This document shows positions 31,906 to 40,538 of a stretch of 64,000 bases of DNA, piece after piece. Made by a program: the position numbers and the translations under genes. Origin of the DNA: a virus; the IMG/VR virus record IMGVR_UViG_3300009085_000028, positions 1 to 64,000 of that record, one strand, 5' to 3'. The notes below the pieces were generated by a model, which was not told the origin of the DNA, did no database searches, and saw nothing but the letters and a program-made list of their open reading frames with translations. The first letter of the stretch is position 1; every line of letters begins with the position of its first letter.

Positions 31906-32583
31906 TTATGGATCTCTACTACAGACACCTATGAAGTTGCATCGATAACATCCTCCGTTGTAGTATCCCTCCTTGTAATATTTATTCTTCTTTATACTGT
32001 CTACCATCTTTGGTATGATGGAGTCGAACAGCGTGTCAACATAAACTTTTCTAGGCCAGAATAAACTAAAGTCAGACCTAGCAACGTTTACCTGATATAC
32101 CTTTGGGGTCTTTTCAAATATCTTTTGATATGCCCAATAATAAATAATAAATTGTATATCGTTGCTAATGTCTCGCTTTGTTGTGCCTGTTTTCCAATCA
32201 ATTACTGTATCCTCTGTAGGGATCACCCGATCCATCTTACCAGAAATGGATACTTCTTTATTTAGTTTTACATTGAACTCATGTTCAATAAGATCACTAT
32301 CTGTCATCATTTCTAGAAAGCCACCAAAGGTCTGCCGTATATTATTTAGACAGGCATAGATTTTACCCTGCCCGGTCAGATCTATATCGTACTGGCTGAT
32401 TAGTTTAGCGGCTTGTTCCTCATAATTAGGGTCTTTCCAGATTGTCTCTGCAACTTTGTGAACAATGGTTCCTACCGCCGCTTCTTGTGAAGTAACACTT
32501 TCTTCTGGAAATGCCCTGCGATAAAAGAACATCTTACTACATTTCAAATAATCTTTTATCGCTGTCGGACTTAATCTAATCAT
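31906..32583 (-). CDS. Cas4/RecB-like PD-(D/E)XK nuclease, 225 aa
   Basis: LSPTAIKDYLKCSKMFFYRR at the N-terminus, GTIVHK, VIDWKTG (catalytic DxK) in the centre and a C-terminal CYRCNFIGVC: together the four cysteines typical of the iron-sulfur-cluster Cas4/AddB-type exonucleases. No other CRISPR component is present. Probably used in recombination-dependent replication. Confidence 0.85.
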   Translation of the reverse strand: MIRLSPTAIKDYLKCSKMFFYRRAFPEESVTSQEAAVGTIVHKVAETIWKDPNYEEQAAKLISQYDIDLTGQGKIYACLNNIRQTFGGFLEMMTDSDLIEHEFNVKLNKEVSISGKMDRVIPTEDTVIDWKTGTTKRDISNDIQFIIYYWAYQKIFEKTPKVYQVNVARSDFSLFWPRKVYVDTLFDSIIPKMVDSIKKNKYYKEGYYNGGCYRCNFIGVCSRDP

Positions 32584-32936
32584 AATGTAGCTATCCTTTT
32601 ATTAGCTGATTCTGTTCTGTAAACATCTACCATCATCTTCATAATATCAAAAGTAATTCTTAGCATTTCAATATCAGCAATAGCCTCAGATAGTTTCTCT
32701 CGTAGCTCAATAAGTTCACCATCTAGTCCTGTGAACTCATATGCTGATTTAATATAAGTGGCTGATGGTGGTTTATTATTAGAGAAGTACCTACTGTCTG
32801 TAGATGTAATCTTGTAGATCTCACTCTCTCTGGCTTTGATTACAGCGTCTAGATGATCTCTAATTAGCATCTTCTCTCTAATCTGTCGAGCAATATTGAT
32901 CATCTCATCGAAATCAGGAAGGTCAGCAGTTGGCAT
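32580..32936 (-). CDS. Hypothetical coiled-coil protein, 118 aa
   Basis: Long charged helices (IARQIREKMLIRDHLDAVIKAR; ELREKLSEAIADIEMLR). Overlaps both neighbours. Possibly a nuclease partner; no family recognised. Confidence 0.6.
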   Translation of the reverse strand: MPTADLPDFDEMINIARQIREKMLIRDHLDAVIKARESEIYKITSTDSRYFSNNKPPSATYIKSAYEFTGLDGELIELREKLSEAIADIEMLRITFDIMKMMVDVYRTESANKRIATL

Positions 32937-33315
32937 AATATTTTTCTATTTCCTTTTCTATTTGATCTAGTCGTTCATTTATTTGAAATGATTTCTTTAT
33001 CATATCATAATCTGTAACGGGGTCTAGTGCAGTTGCTCTATCTAGATAAATATATTTATTATATCTGTATCTATTATACAACACTCTGCAATCAAAGTCA
33101 AGATCTAATCTAAATCCACAAAAGCCAAAGAACTCTTTGATACATGACTCTATATATTCCTCATCTATTTCCAGCTTTTGTGATATATAAGAATTAGATT
33201 TTCCCGAACAGCACTCTTTTAATATATCATAGACAGCTATGTAATCTAATACTTTGTCACTGTCTAGGTGGTGTACTTGTCTGAGTACTCGTTTTAGTAG
33301 TATCCATGTATCCAC
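32923..33315 (-). CDS. Hypothetical protein, 130 aa
   Basis: Start set at a GTG with GGAGG about 10 bases upstream; it overlaps the resolvase-like gene by 58 bases. Contains KLEIDEEYIESCIKEFFGF, reminiscent of an HTH, in a mostly helical protein. A promoter lies within it at 33073-33101. Unknown function. Confidence 0.55.
   Translation of the reverse strand: MDTWILLKRVLRQVHHLDSDKVLDYIAVYDILKECCSGKSNSYISQKLEIDEEYIESCIKEFFGFCGFRLDLDFDCRVLYNRYRYNKYIYLDRATALDPVTDYDMIKKSFQINERLDQIEKEIEKYYANC
33073..33101 (-). promoter_or_regulatory. Sigma70-type promoter, minus strand
   Basis: TTGACT, 17-bp spacer, TATAAT inside the gene at 32923, directed at the Cas4-like and exonuclease genes. One mismatch in the -35 box. 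Confidence 0.55.
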
Positions 33316-33769
33316 GTTTTTTGGCTTCCTCCAAGAAAACAAATAATTTGTCGAAGTCCTGTTTTAATTCTGTGTACTCATTTAGAATTTCGATAAAAAA
33401 GTTTAGATCTAATACTACAAAATGTTTCACACCAGACCTTGCACCAGAAAATTTACCAAACAAAACTGGTAAAGCATTCAAAGCTTTTGCTTCTTCACCA
33501 ATTTTATCTAGCCACTCTTTCTTTAGTGTAAACTGTTTTACTTCTTTGTTAGTAGAAGAATTATACCCGGCTTTACATTCTGCCTTTACCTTTTTATAAA
33601 ACCCTTCAATATCCCCTTTTACATCACCCGTAAGTAATGGTTCTCCTAGCGTAGTTCCCATTGCTCCACTAGCTGGAATTTTTTTCCACACCGAATTAGC
33701 AACGTGTTTATTTAGAAGTTCTACTACTAATCTTTCCCAATCATCTCCCTTGATTTTTTGTTTATTCAC
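33257..33769 (-). CDS. Holliday-junction-resolvase-like nuclease, 170 aa
   Basis: GDDWERLVVELLNKH, ASGAMGTTLGEPLLTGDVKGD and VKAECKAG give the E...GD...ExK order of the PD-(D/E)XK resolvases (Hjc/RecU-like). The start is uncertain: a GTG at 33769 or 33772 behind GGAGAG. It should cut branched DNA before packaging, in keeping with RecA and RuvB-like genes. Confidence 0.75.
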   Translation of the reverse strand: MNKQKIKGDDWERLVVELLNKHVANSVWKKIPASGAMGTTLGEPLLTGDVKGDIEGFYKKVKAECKAGYNSSTNKEVKQFTLKKEWLDKIGEEAKALNALPVLFGKFSGARSGVKHFVVLDLNFFIEILNEYTELKQDFDKLFVFLEEAKKRGYMDTTKTSTQTSTPPRQ

Positions 33770-33789
33770 CACTAATCTCTCCAATGCTT

Positions 33790-33909
33790 TTAGTAATAAC
33801 GATAGTCATACAGACCACACGAAGAACACCTGTATGCGTGTCCAATTAGTTTTCCGTAGTTATTATAAACATAATGACTGAATACCCAAATATGATAACA
33901 CTCGTTCAT
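33790..33909 (-). CDS. Small zinc-knuckle protein, 39 aa
   Basis: Begins MNECYHIWVFSHYVY and ends in YRCSSCGLYDYRYY. The ATG overlaps the helicase TGA (ATGA), and the frame fills the gap to the resolvase gene. Two Cys/His pairs could bind zinc. Confidence 0.5.
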   Translation of the reverse strand: MNECYHIWVFSHYVYNNYGKLIGHAYRCSSCGLYDYRYY

Positions 33910-35207
33910 TTCTTACTTACCTTCAATGTATCTAATCCAAAATTATACCAAAGAGATCCTGTTGGACCATTACGGTGTTTCCTAATGATATGTTCCATCT
34001 CACCTTTGTTTAGAGACTTCTGATTATAATAGTCATCTCTGTACAAGAACATAACCAGGTCAGCATCTTCTTCAATATTACCAGACTGTCTCAAATCAGA
34101 TAATACAGGTCGTTTATCTTCTCTTAGTTCTACCGCACGATTTAGCTGTGAGAAAAGAATGGTTGTGATACCCAACTCATTCGCCAAAATCTTTCCCATG
34201 CGAGTAAAGCGACCAATCTCCGCAGTTTGGTTAGCGTCTCTTTCTGAAGCTAATTGGATGTAATCAAAGAAAACAATTCTTGTCCCTTTAGTCTTATTGT
34301 ACTTACGTACCATAGATGCAAAGTATTGATCATCGGTATCAAAGTTAGTATCAATGTATAATGGCAAGTCTTTTAGTTTCTTGATTGTCTCAGCCACTTT
34401 CTGTAGCTGATCATTAGAGATTGTACCTAGTCTAATATCTGCTAGTGGTACGCCCGACTCCATTGAAACCATACGTTCTGTTAAGCCTATCTTATTCATT
34501 TCTAGAGAGAAGATTTGTACAGATTGTCCCTTACCCTCTTGCTGTAAACTCTTAGCAACCTCAACGGCGGAGTTACACATTACAGCGGTCTTACCCATAC
34601 CAGGACGACCAGCAATGATCCATTCATCACCAGCAACGTAGCCTCCCGTAATGAGATCGGTAGCATCAAAGCCAGTAGGAATACCACGAATACCGGGGTT
34701 TCTTACTCTGTTTACTAGGTCTGTCCACATACCTTCTAGGGCAGTACCTAGATTGACTACTTGCTCACCACCCTCTGTTTGGTCTAAGCTATCTAGATTG
34801 TGCTTTAGATCACTGATAACTTTATCAACATCCCCTCCCTCAAATACTTTGGAATTGATTGTTGATCCAATCTTGACTAGTGACCTAGCCCTGTAACCAT
34901 TTCTTAGTTGCTTTTCATATTCCTTTTGGTTACTCTTATCAAACTGTAGGTTCTTGATGTGTAAAATATAATCAGCGCCACCAGCATCTCGTAGCTTACC
35001 CTTACTATCTAGATAAGAGCAAACCATTGAATACTCTGGTATCGCGTGTTCAGCCACAATCTCAGTAATTGTTTGTGCAATTAGTTGGTGAGATCCGGTG
35101 CTGAACATAAAAGGTTTGATTGTAGAGTTGAACGCAGTATCAGGATTATTTAGAATAATACTTAGAACTGCTAACTCTGAGTCGTTCATAAACAAATCAT
35201 TTGTCAT
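33906..35207 (-). CDS. dnaB: Replicative DNA helicase, DnaB family, 433 aa
   Basis: N-terminal DnaB domain (NDSELAVLSIILNN), RecA-like core with Walker A IIAGRPGMGKTAV, FSLEMNK, Walker B VFFDYIQLA, and SQLNRAVELR/DLRQSGNIEEDAD followed by IIRKHRNGPTG, which are the usual DnaB motifs H1-H4. It unwinds DNA at the phage fork with the separate primase. ATG at 35207 behind GGGAG. Confidence 0.93.
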   Translation of the reverse strand: MTNDLFMNDSELAVLSIILNNPDTAFNSTIKPFMFSTGSHQLIAQTITEIVAEHAIPEYSMVCSYLDSKGKLRDAGGADYILHIKNLQFDKSNQKEYEKQLRNGYRARSLVKIGSTINSKVFEGGDVDKVISDLKHNLDSLDQTEGGEQVVNLGTALEGMWTDLVNRVRNPGIRGIPTGFDATDLITGGYVAGDEWIIAGRPGMGKTAVMCNSAVEVAKSLQQEGKGQSVQIFSLEMNKIGLTERMVSMESGVPLADIRLGTISNDQLQKVAETIKKLKDLPLYIDTNFDTDDQYFASMVRKYNKTKGTRIVFFDYIQLASERDANQTAEIGRFTRMGKILANELGITTILFSQLNRAVELREDKRPVLSDLRQSGNIEEDADLVMFLYRDDYYNQKSLNKGEMEHIIRKHRNGPTGSLWYNFGLDTLKVSKK

Positions 35208-35565
35208 CAAATGGACTCCCTATATTGATTGGTAATTTCACGCCGTTTATTTTATCAAGCCTTTGCTTTACTAAATCGACCAAAGAATTTGGAGGAACTA
35301 CCTCGCGCTTTTCTAGCTGTTTCTTACAAACATAGGTAAGTAACCCGACAATGTTTGTATGATTTAGATCGCTATTAGAAGAAATTTCTACTATAGAACT
35401 GAATACAGTTTTCCTACCATACAGTTTAACTAAACGATTGAACATTTTTATATGCGTTACAGAAAATGGTAACTCAAAAATTTCGCAATAGAATTTAGTA
35501 AGAAGTAGTCCAGGATTTGTATCTTCCTCCAATAATGACAAGTAGTGTCCAATTACATTTTCCAT
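35197..35565 (-). CDS. Hypothetical protein, possible helicase loader, 122 aa
   Basis: Helical; FSVTHIKMFNRLVKLYGRKTVFSSI and a late DLVKQRLDKING. The small protein immediately upstream of, and overlapping, dnaB is often a loader or primosomal adaptor, which is the only basis for that suggestion. GGAGG upstream. Confidence 0.55.
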   Translation of the reverse strand: MENVIGHYLSLLEEDTNPGLLLTKFYCEIFELPFSVTHIKMFNRLVKLYGRKTVFSSIVEISSNSDLNHTNIVGLLTYVCKKQLEKREVVPPNSLVDLVKQRLDKINGVKLPINIGSPFDDK

Positions 35566-35584
35566 GATCCTCCTTTATAACAAA

Positions 35585-35695
35585 GTTGGTGAGAAGGACT
35601 CGAACCTTCTCTAAGAACGGGATTATATCCAGATGACTACGGGATATTTATGTTAGGCCAGAACAACCGTTCGGTTTTTCCGTAGTCTCACCAAC
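35585..35695 (-). ncRNA. Large tRNA-like structured RNA between ssb and helicase operon genes
   Basis: The minus strand gives a 9-bp terminal stem GTTGGTGAG/CTCACCAAC and a canonical T arm GAAGG-TTCGAGT-CCTTC next to it. The interior is 111 nt overall, too long for a tRNA and without a standard D arm or anticodon arm. Instead GACTACGG pairs with CCGTAGTC to make an 8-bp internal stem enclosing an AACC-GAAC-GGTT hairpin. The extra pair at the end of the acceptor is a tRNA-His-like feature. It starts seven bases after the ssb stop. Confidence 0.5.
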
Positions 35696-35701
35696 CAGAA
35701 A

Positions 35702-36481
35702 CTAATTGTCGAACAAGTCTGCCATCTGGTTAGATAGCTCACTCGAAGGGGTGGAAGTTGTCTTCGTCATTTCCCTACGAGCCGCAAAAATATCAGACAG
35801 ATTTACACCGCGAAGTAGATCCTGAATTTCGTTTACCTTTAGAACGATGATAGCCTTTTCTAGATCGAATAGCTGATCTTCTGGAACAGTAACAACATCA
35901 TTCTTTTCTGGAAGTGGGCTAGCTACGGGAGCAGTTTTGCCACCCATTGCTAAAACGTTTAGATCGAAGTTCTGAATACCAATTGGTGTCTGCGTTTCCT
36001 CATCAAGAACTGTGGCATTATGAAAATCTAGCTGTTCAAAAAACTGCTTGCCTTTTGATAGAACCTTTACTTTGTTTAGTGGTGCGGCTTTTACTTCTGC
36101 TAAAGAAGCATTGCACTTTGGGCATGAGCCTGGGAACAGTCCGTTTACTTTCTTTACTTCTGCCTGACACTTTGCACATACCTTGGTAGGAGTACGGTCA
36201 AGCACGTTTAGATATGCAACCTGCCGCCTAGTAACAAAACCAGGGATTGTTGAGATATTCTTTTCGCTAGGATTTTCTGCACGTAGTCTAGTATTGTTAT
36301 TACAGATTGGGCATTCATCCCCTAGACATTTAATTGTAGCGCCACGAATGTAATGAGTATCATGTACTACAGCTTTTTCAGTAAGAATACGAAGGATATG
36401 TGATCCCGGAGAGAGATCAATAAACTCTGTTCTGCGAAAATTAGATTGTTTATTTGGAGTACGAAAGTCTGCCAACGACAT
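35702..36481 (-). CDS. Zinc-containing ssDNA-binding protein, 259 aa
   Basis: Positioned with RecA and helicase. Two Cys clusters: CLGDECPIC near 49-57 and CAKCQ...CPKC near 104-125; between them an OB-like region. The C-terminus ends with acidic MADLFDN, typical of the protein-interaction tail of SSBs such as gp32. Very likely the phage SSB. Confidence 0.75.
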   Translation of the reverse strand: MSLADFRTPNKQSNFRRTEFIDLSPGSHILRILTEKAVVHDTHYIRGATIKCLGDECPICNNNTRLRAENPSEKNISTIPGFVTRRQVAYLNVLDRTPTKVCAKCQAEVKKVNGLFPGSCPKCNASLAEVKAAPLNKVKVLSKGKQFFEQLDFHNATVLDEETQTPIGIQNFDLNVLAMGGKTAPVASPLPEKNDVVTVPEDQLFDLEKAIIVLKVNEIQDLLRGVNLSDIFAARREMTKTTSTPSSELSNQMADLFDN

Positions 36482-36483
36482 AG

Positions 36484-36774
36484 TTATTCTCCTTTAGAAT
36501 TTGATAATAGGGTTTTTAGTTCGTCCATTACATTAGCGCGTTCTTCAATGAGCAACAATAATTTTTCTGTTCCGGCCTGTTGCTCTTTTCGTGCAAGTTC
36601 TGCATAGCGCTCATAAACAATATCGACACTTACTAGTTGTAGGTAACGAATAAGATCAACCGCGTGTGTATCCATTGCGACTTCTTCAGGAAGATCATTG
36701 ATATAATCCGTTACCTTTAGATTTTTATAGTCGCCCAAGCTATACAAACGCTCAACACCAAGATTTCTATTCAT
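36484..36774 (-). CDS. Hypothetical protein, 96 aa
   Basis: Acidic helical protein (ARKEQQAGTEKLLLLIEERAN). It overlaps the recA stop by 8 bases with GGAG upstream; the promoter at 36821-36849 lies just ahead. Unknown. Confidence 0.6.
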   Translation of the reverse strand: MNRNLGVERLYSLGDYKNLKVTDYINDLPEEVAMDTHAVDLIRYLQLVSVDIVYERYAELARKEQQAGTEKLLLLIEERANVMDELKTLLSNSKGE

Positions 36775-37783
36775 CCAGTTCTCCTTCCGTTTCAGATTGA
36801 TTATTGTATTTACCTACGATATTATAGCACATTTCTTTTATTTTGTCAAGTACCTCTTGATTACTTTCAAGAAAATCCATTGTGGCTACAACACCTTTAC
36901 CTAGCATTGTTTCTCCAAAACGATAATATGGACCAGCCTTTTGCAATACACCTAGAAACTCTGCATAACTAATTAGATCCCGCATACTATCAATTCCTTT
37001 ACCAAAGATAATAGGAATTAGATACGATCTAAAAGGTGGAGCCATTTTATTCTTTTTGATTGTAAACTTAGTCATAATACCAATTGTAGATTCTCCGGCT
37101 TTTATTTCTTGAGCCTTGGAAATTGGAATTAGTAAACTAGAATAATGCAATAAAGCGTGACCTCCCGGCATTGTGTAGGTTTTTACATAACTACCAATAC
37201 TATCCCTAACCTGATTGATAAATAAAATAGCAATGTTTTTCTCACGAACCTTATAGGCATTTCTACGGAAGAACTTAGAAAGATCTCTAGGAATGATTGC
37301 CATTGTTGACTCATCAAACTTCTTTTCCATTTCTTCAGGCGTAGCTAGGGCGGCAATTGAATCTAGCACAACCAAACTAAAGTCGCCAGAATTTATAGCC
37401 GCCTCTAAAATATTGAAAGCATCATCAGAAGTTTCTGGTTTAGATATTGTGAATAAACCACCATCACTAAATGATTCTCCTAGTAGCTGTTCAATATAGT
37501 CCATGAACATTTGGTTCTCAACATCAATGTATAAAACGCGCTCACCTTTTCGCATTGCTTCTCTACAGATTGATAGAGCGATTGTACTTTTACCACTTCC
37601 CTCTGGCCCGTAGATAGTGGTAAATCTTCCCTTTGGAATACCACCAATACCAATGCTAGTATCTAGAGAAAGTGCCCCGGTTGGAATTGGTTCCACCTTA
37701 TCCTCTCCGGTAATAAACACCTTGTTGTAATCATCACCATAAAGATCCTGCATCTTATCTGTAAACGTTTTTGCTTTAGCCAC
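36767..37783 (-). CDS. recA: RecA-type recombinase, 338 aa
   Basis: Walker A YGPEGSGKSTIALS (about 48-60), Walker B VVLDSIAAL, loop FINQVRDSIG and PGGHALLHYSS. Promotes strand exchange. Start GTG behind GGAG. Length near bacterial RecA. Confidence 0.92.
   Translation of the reverse strand: MAKAKTFTDKMQDLYGDDYNKVFITGEDKVEPIPTGALSLDTSIGIGGIPKGRFTTIYGPEGSGKSTIALSICREAMRKGERVLYIDVENQMFMDYIEQLLGESFSDGGLFTISKPETSDDAFNILEAAINSGDFSLVVLDSIAALATPEEMEKKFDESTMAIIPRDLSKFFRRNAYKVREKNIAILFINQVRDSIGSYVKTYTMPGGHALLHYSSLLIPISKAQEIKAGESTIGIMTKFTIKKNKMAPPFRSYLIPIIFGKGIDSMRDLISYAEFLGVLQKAGPYYRFGETMLGKGVVATMDFLESNQEVLDKIKEMCYNIVGKYNNQSETEGELDE
36821..36849 (-). promoter_or_regulatory. Sigma70-type promoter at the end of recA
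   Basis: TTGACA, 17-bp spacer, TATAAT (complements of 36844-36849 and 36821-36826) within the last codons of recA, driving the hypothetical gene, ssb, the tRNA-like RNA and dnaB. Confidence 0.8.
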
Positions 37784-37958
37784 TTGCTGTCTCCATGTAG
37801 TCTAAACTATATTCATAAAATTTAATTGTGGCGGTGACAATACAAGTATCCTCATTGTTCCTCGGATCTGTTGAGATAATTTGAATTTCACCATTAGGTA
37901 GATACCTAAACGGTACTGGCTTTCTTGTGTACTTATTAATAACAGTAACAAATTTCAT
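37776..37958 (-). CDS. Hypothetical protein, 60 aa
   Basis: Beta-rich (MKFVTVINKYTRKPVPFRYL), AAAGGA upstream; overlaps recA start by 8 bases. Unknown. Confidence 0.55.
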   Translation of the reverse strand: MKFVTVINKYTRKPVPFRYLPNGEIQIISTDPRNNEDTCIVTATIKFYEYSLDYMETASG

Positions 37959-37971
37959 CTTCTGTTCCTTT

Positions 37972-39873
37972 CTAGTGTACCCAACACTTATCTAGTTTTC
38001 CATCAACTGCCGCAGGTACTACGTCTTGTAGGTACTGTCTCTCTGTCTCGATCATAATATTTTCTACAAATTCTTTAGCTTGCTCAGCTATATCATCAGA
38101 AACCTCTACAACAATTTCATCATAGACCTGGATTAGAATTTTTAGTTTATCCCCAAAAGGATTTTCATAATAAATTCTACATAAAGATTTCTTGATAATG
38201 TCTGCCCCTGTTCCCTGAATAATGTGATTGAAGCCTTCACGAACTACAGCGGCATCATGCTTCTGGCGTTCTCTACTTCCACCAGGAAAGAATTTCTGTT
38301 CTTCAAAGAAACGTTTGCGACCCGTCATTGTTGTAGAATAGCCATGCTTTTTAATTAGCTTGCCAACAAGTTCCTGTGCCTGTCTAATCTCTGGATAGGC
38401 ATCTGTATAAAAGGCATCAAGTAACTTGCGACCTTCTTCAATTGGAATACCAAAGTTTTTATAAAGACCCCATTCAGTAGAACCATAGCCTACTGCAAAG
38501 TTTAGTGACTTTGCTTTTTGACGTTGATCTTTATCTACTTGCTCAATCGGTATACCATAAACATTAGCCGCTGAAGCCGCGTGTAGATCTAGATTTTGTA
38601 CGTAAGCATCAATCATTTTCTTTACACCCGCAAACTTAGCAAGTAGTCTTAGTTCCTCTTGACTAAAGTCTACAGCAAGGATCTTATGTTCAGGACGAGC
38701 AATAAACGCATTACGATAAACGGAGTCCCTAGGAATGTTCTGTAGGTTAGGGGCACTACTAGCAATTCTACCTGACTGTGCGCCTAGCTGACGGAACTCA
38801 GTATGAATTCTACCAGTAACAGGATGAATTGCCTCAATGAAATTATCTCCGAAAGAAGATACTTTCTTTGCCTGTTCTCTATAGTCTAACAAACGTTTGA
38901 TAATTGGATGTTGTGTGAGATACTTATTAATAATCTTTTCGTTTGTTGACTCGATTGGGATACCATAAACATCCCGTAACATAATCAACATCTGATCAGA
39001 AGAATTAATATTAAATGTTTTGATTAGAAAGTCACTAATATAACTAGCATCAGTAATTTGTTCTAGTGGGGCACGATCACGTTTTGTTTTGATACCAAGC
39101 TTTAGAAAATCAACCATTTCTAAAGCATTTGAAAACCTATCACTATACTTACTAATAAAGGTTTCAACAAATTCTGTGATCAATTCCTGCCTAAGTCTAT
39201 CTGCTACAATAGCGGCGTCACCACCTAACTCTCTCCACTTTTCCTGATCAATTGCAACTCCCTCTAACTCCATACTACAAATTACAGGAAGTGTTAGCAT
39301 TTCTAACTGTAAGATAGCTAGTTGTTTTTGGTTTGCTAATTTTGCTAGCTGGTAATCTTTGATTGTTTTTAGAAAGGTTACGTCAGTTGCGGCATATAAT
39401 AGATGTTCTTCTGTAATCTCTATATTCGGATTAGAAAAGAAATCCTTTCTGATTTCTTTATTTAGTTTGGTGCCACAATAATCTTCTACTAAATCAGCAA
39501 GTGAATAAAAGCGATCTTTACCTTTTACTATACCATTAGTAATCAAGATCTCAGCAAGCATTGTATCATACACTTCTGTTAGTAGTTCACCATAGTTTGT
39601 GTAAAGCATCTTCATATCAAACTTGATGTTGAACCCTACAGCAGTTAGCTTACAGTCCTTTAGCAACTGAACTACATACTTAGTCTGTCGTTCACCTAGC
39701 TTCCTAGTATCAAAAATATAAACTGTATCACCAAGCTTTACTTGAAGTAAAATAATTTTATCAACAAAGAAGTCTAATCCAGTTGTTTCTGTATCTAAAT
39801 AGTATTCACTATTAGATTGTAAGTCTGGTATAAAATTTCCAAACTCCTCTAGCTTGGTAATGTAGTGATACAT
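37972..39873 (-). CDS. polA: DNA polymerase, family A, 633 aa
   Basis: N-terminal 3'-5' exonuclease (YLDTETTGLDF, FNIKFDMKML, YAATDVTFL) followed by a polymerase with motif A AVDFSQEELRLLA, motif B RQKAKSLNFAVGYG and motif C VYDEIVVE. Motif C has Tyr where His is usual (VHDE). There is no 5' nuclease domain. The main replicative polymerase of the phage. Confidence 0.94.
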   Translation of the reverse strand: MYHYITKLEEFGNFIPDLQSNSEYYLDTETTGLDFFVDKIILLQVKLGDTVYIFDTRKLGERQTKYVVQLLKDCKLTAVGFNIKFDMKMLYTNYGELLTEVYDTMLAEILITNGIVKGKDRFYSLADLVEDYCGTKLNKEIRKDFFSNPNIEITEEHLLYAATDVTFLKTIKDYQLAKLANQKQLAILQLEMLTLPVICSMELEGVAIDQEKWRELGGDAAIVADRLRQELITEFVETFISKYSDRFSNALEMVDFLKLGIKTKRDRAPLEQITDASYISDFLIKTFNINSSDQMLIMLRDVYGIPIESTNEKIINKYLTQHPIIKRLLDYREQAKKVSSFGDNFIEAIHPVTGRIHTEFRQLGAQSGRIASSAPNLQNIPRDSVYRNAFIARPEHKILAVDFSQEELRLLAKFAGVKKMIDAYVQNLDLHAASAANVYGIPIEQVDKDQRQKAKSLNFAVGYGSTEWGLYKNFGIPIEEGRKLLDAFYTDAYPEIRQAQELVGKLIKKHGYSTTMTGRKRFFEEQKFFPGGSRERQKHDAAVVREGFNHIIQGTGADIIKKSLCRIYYENPFGDKLKILIQVYDEIVVEVSDDIAEQAKEFVENIMIETERQYLQDVVPAAVDGKLDKCWVH

Positions 39874-39876
39874 AAA

Positions 39877-40131
39877 TTATTCCTTTGGCTCTCGATGAAG
39901 CATAATACAAAACTTTGCATACATACTTTCCAGGTTTAGTGTGCTGTCCTCATACGCATCACAAAACTCTTGCATCACTGTTTCTGCTAGATCAACACTA
40001 TCAGAAAGTGACGCGATTGTTAGCACAATATTATCTAGGAAATTAGAATATAACATCTTAGACATTGTGAATTGATTTACAATACTGTTGATTGCTTCCT
40101 TACGATCTACTGGTACTGGTTGGTTATCCAT
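39877..40131 (-). CDS. Hypothetical protein, 84 aa
   Basis: Helical and acidic (DSVDLAETVMQEFCDAYEDS). GGGAG upstream. Its ATG directly abuts the TAA reached when RNase HI is read with a -1 shift. Unknown function. Confidence 0.6.
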   Translation of the reverse strand: MDNQPVPVDRKEAINSIVNQFTMSKMLYSNFLDNIVLTIASLSDSVDLAETVMQEFCDAYEDSTLNLESMYAKFCIMLHREPKE

Positions 40132-40535
40132 TTACATCTCCCTTAGTGTCCTAATATCGGAACAATTACTTTTCTTGATACCCAGGTTAATTTTACATTA
40201 CCTAGTACTCTCATCAAGTCTACTGCCATAAGTCTGCGTTCTTTTAGATTTTCTGCCTCTAACCTCCATCCACCATTTACTTGGTTTACCATCAGTTTTG
40301 AATCAGAATGGATTTCAATGTGGTAGGTATTATACTGCTTTTCTAATAAGAATTCAAGTAGGCAAATTAAGATCTCATACTCTGCCTCATTTGAGGTAGA
40401 GCAGTTATCAAACTCTATTCGTTGTCTATGAAGTTCTGTCATGCCATCATCAGATGGAGTACGCACCACAAAGCTTCCATAAGCATTTGACCTTGTTTTA
40501 TTATTACACCCTCCATCACAATAACAGACTAACAT
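40132..40535 (-). CDS. rnhA: RNase HI, apparently needing a -1 frameshift
   Basis: Frame 0 gives 130 residues with RNase HI motifs YCDGG (Asp7), SNEAEYE (Glu52) and HSDSKLMVNQ (Asp78), then ends WVSRKVIVPILGH at 40143. A -1 slip at AAAA (complement of 40170-40173) instead continues SRKSNCSDIRTLREM and stops at 40132-40134, right against the next ATG. Only the shifted frame carries the expected NxxD motif with the fourth acidic residue. Either programmed frameshift, assembly indel or a broken gene. It removes RNA primers. Confidence 0.75.
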
Positions 40536-40538
40536 AAG

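Noticed and set aside
31906-32583. Cas4-like gene as a sign of a CRISPR system
   Set aside because: No repeat array or other cas gene seen. Cas4-like nucleases are common in phage recombination modules.
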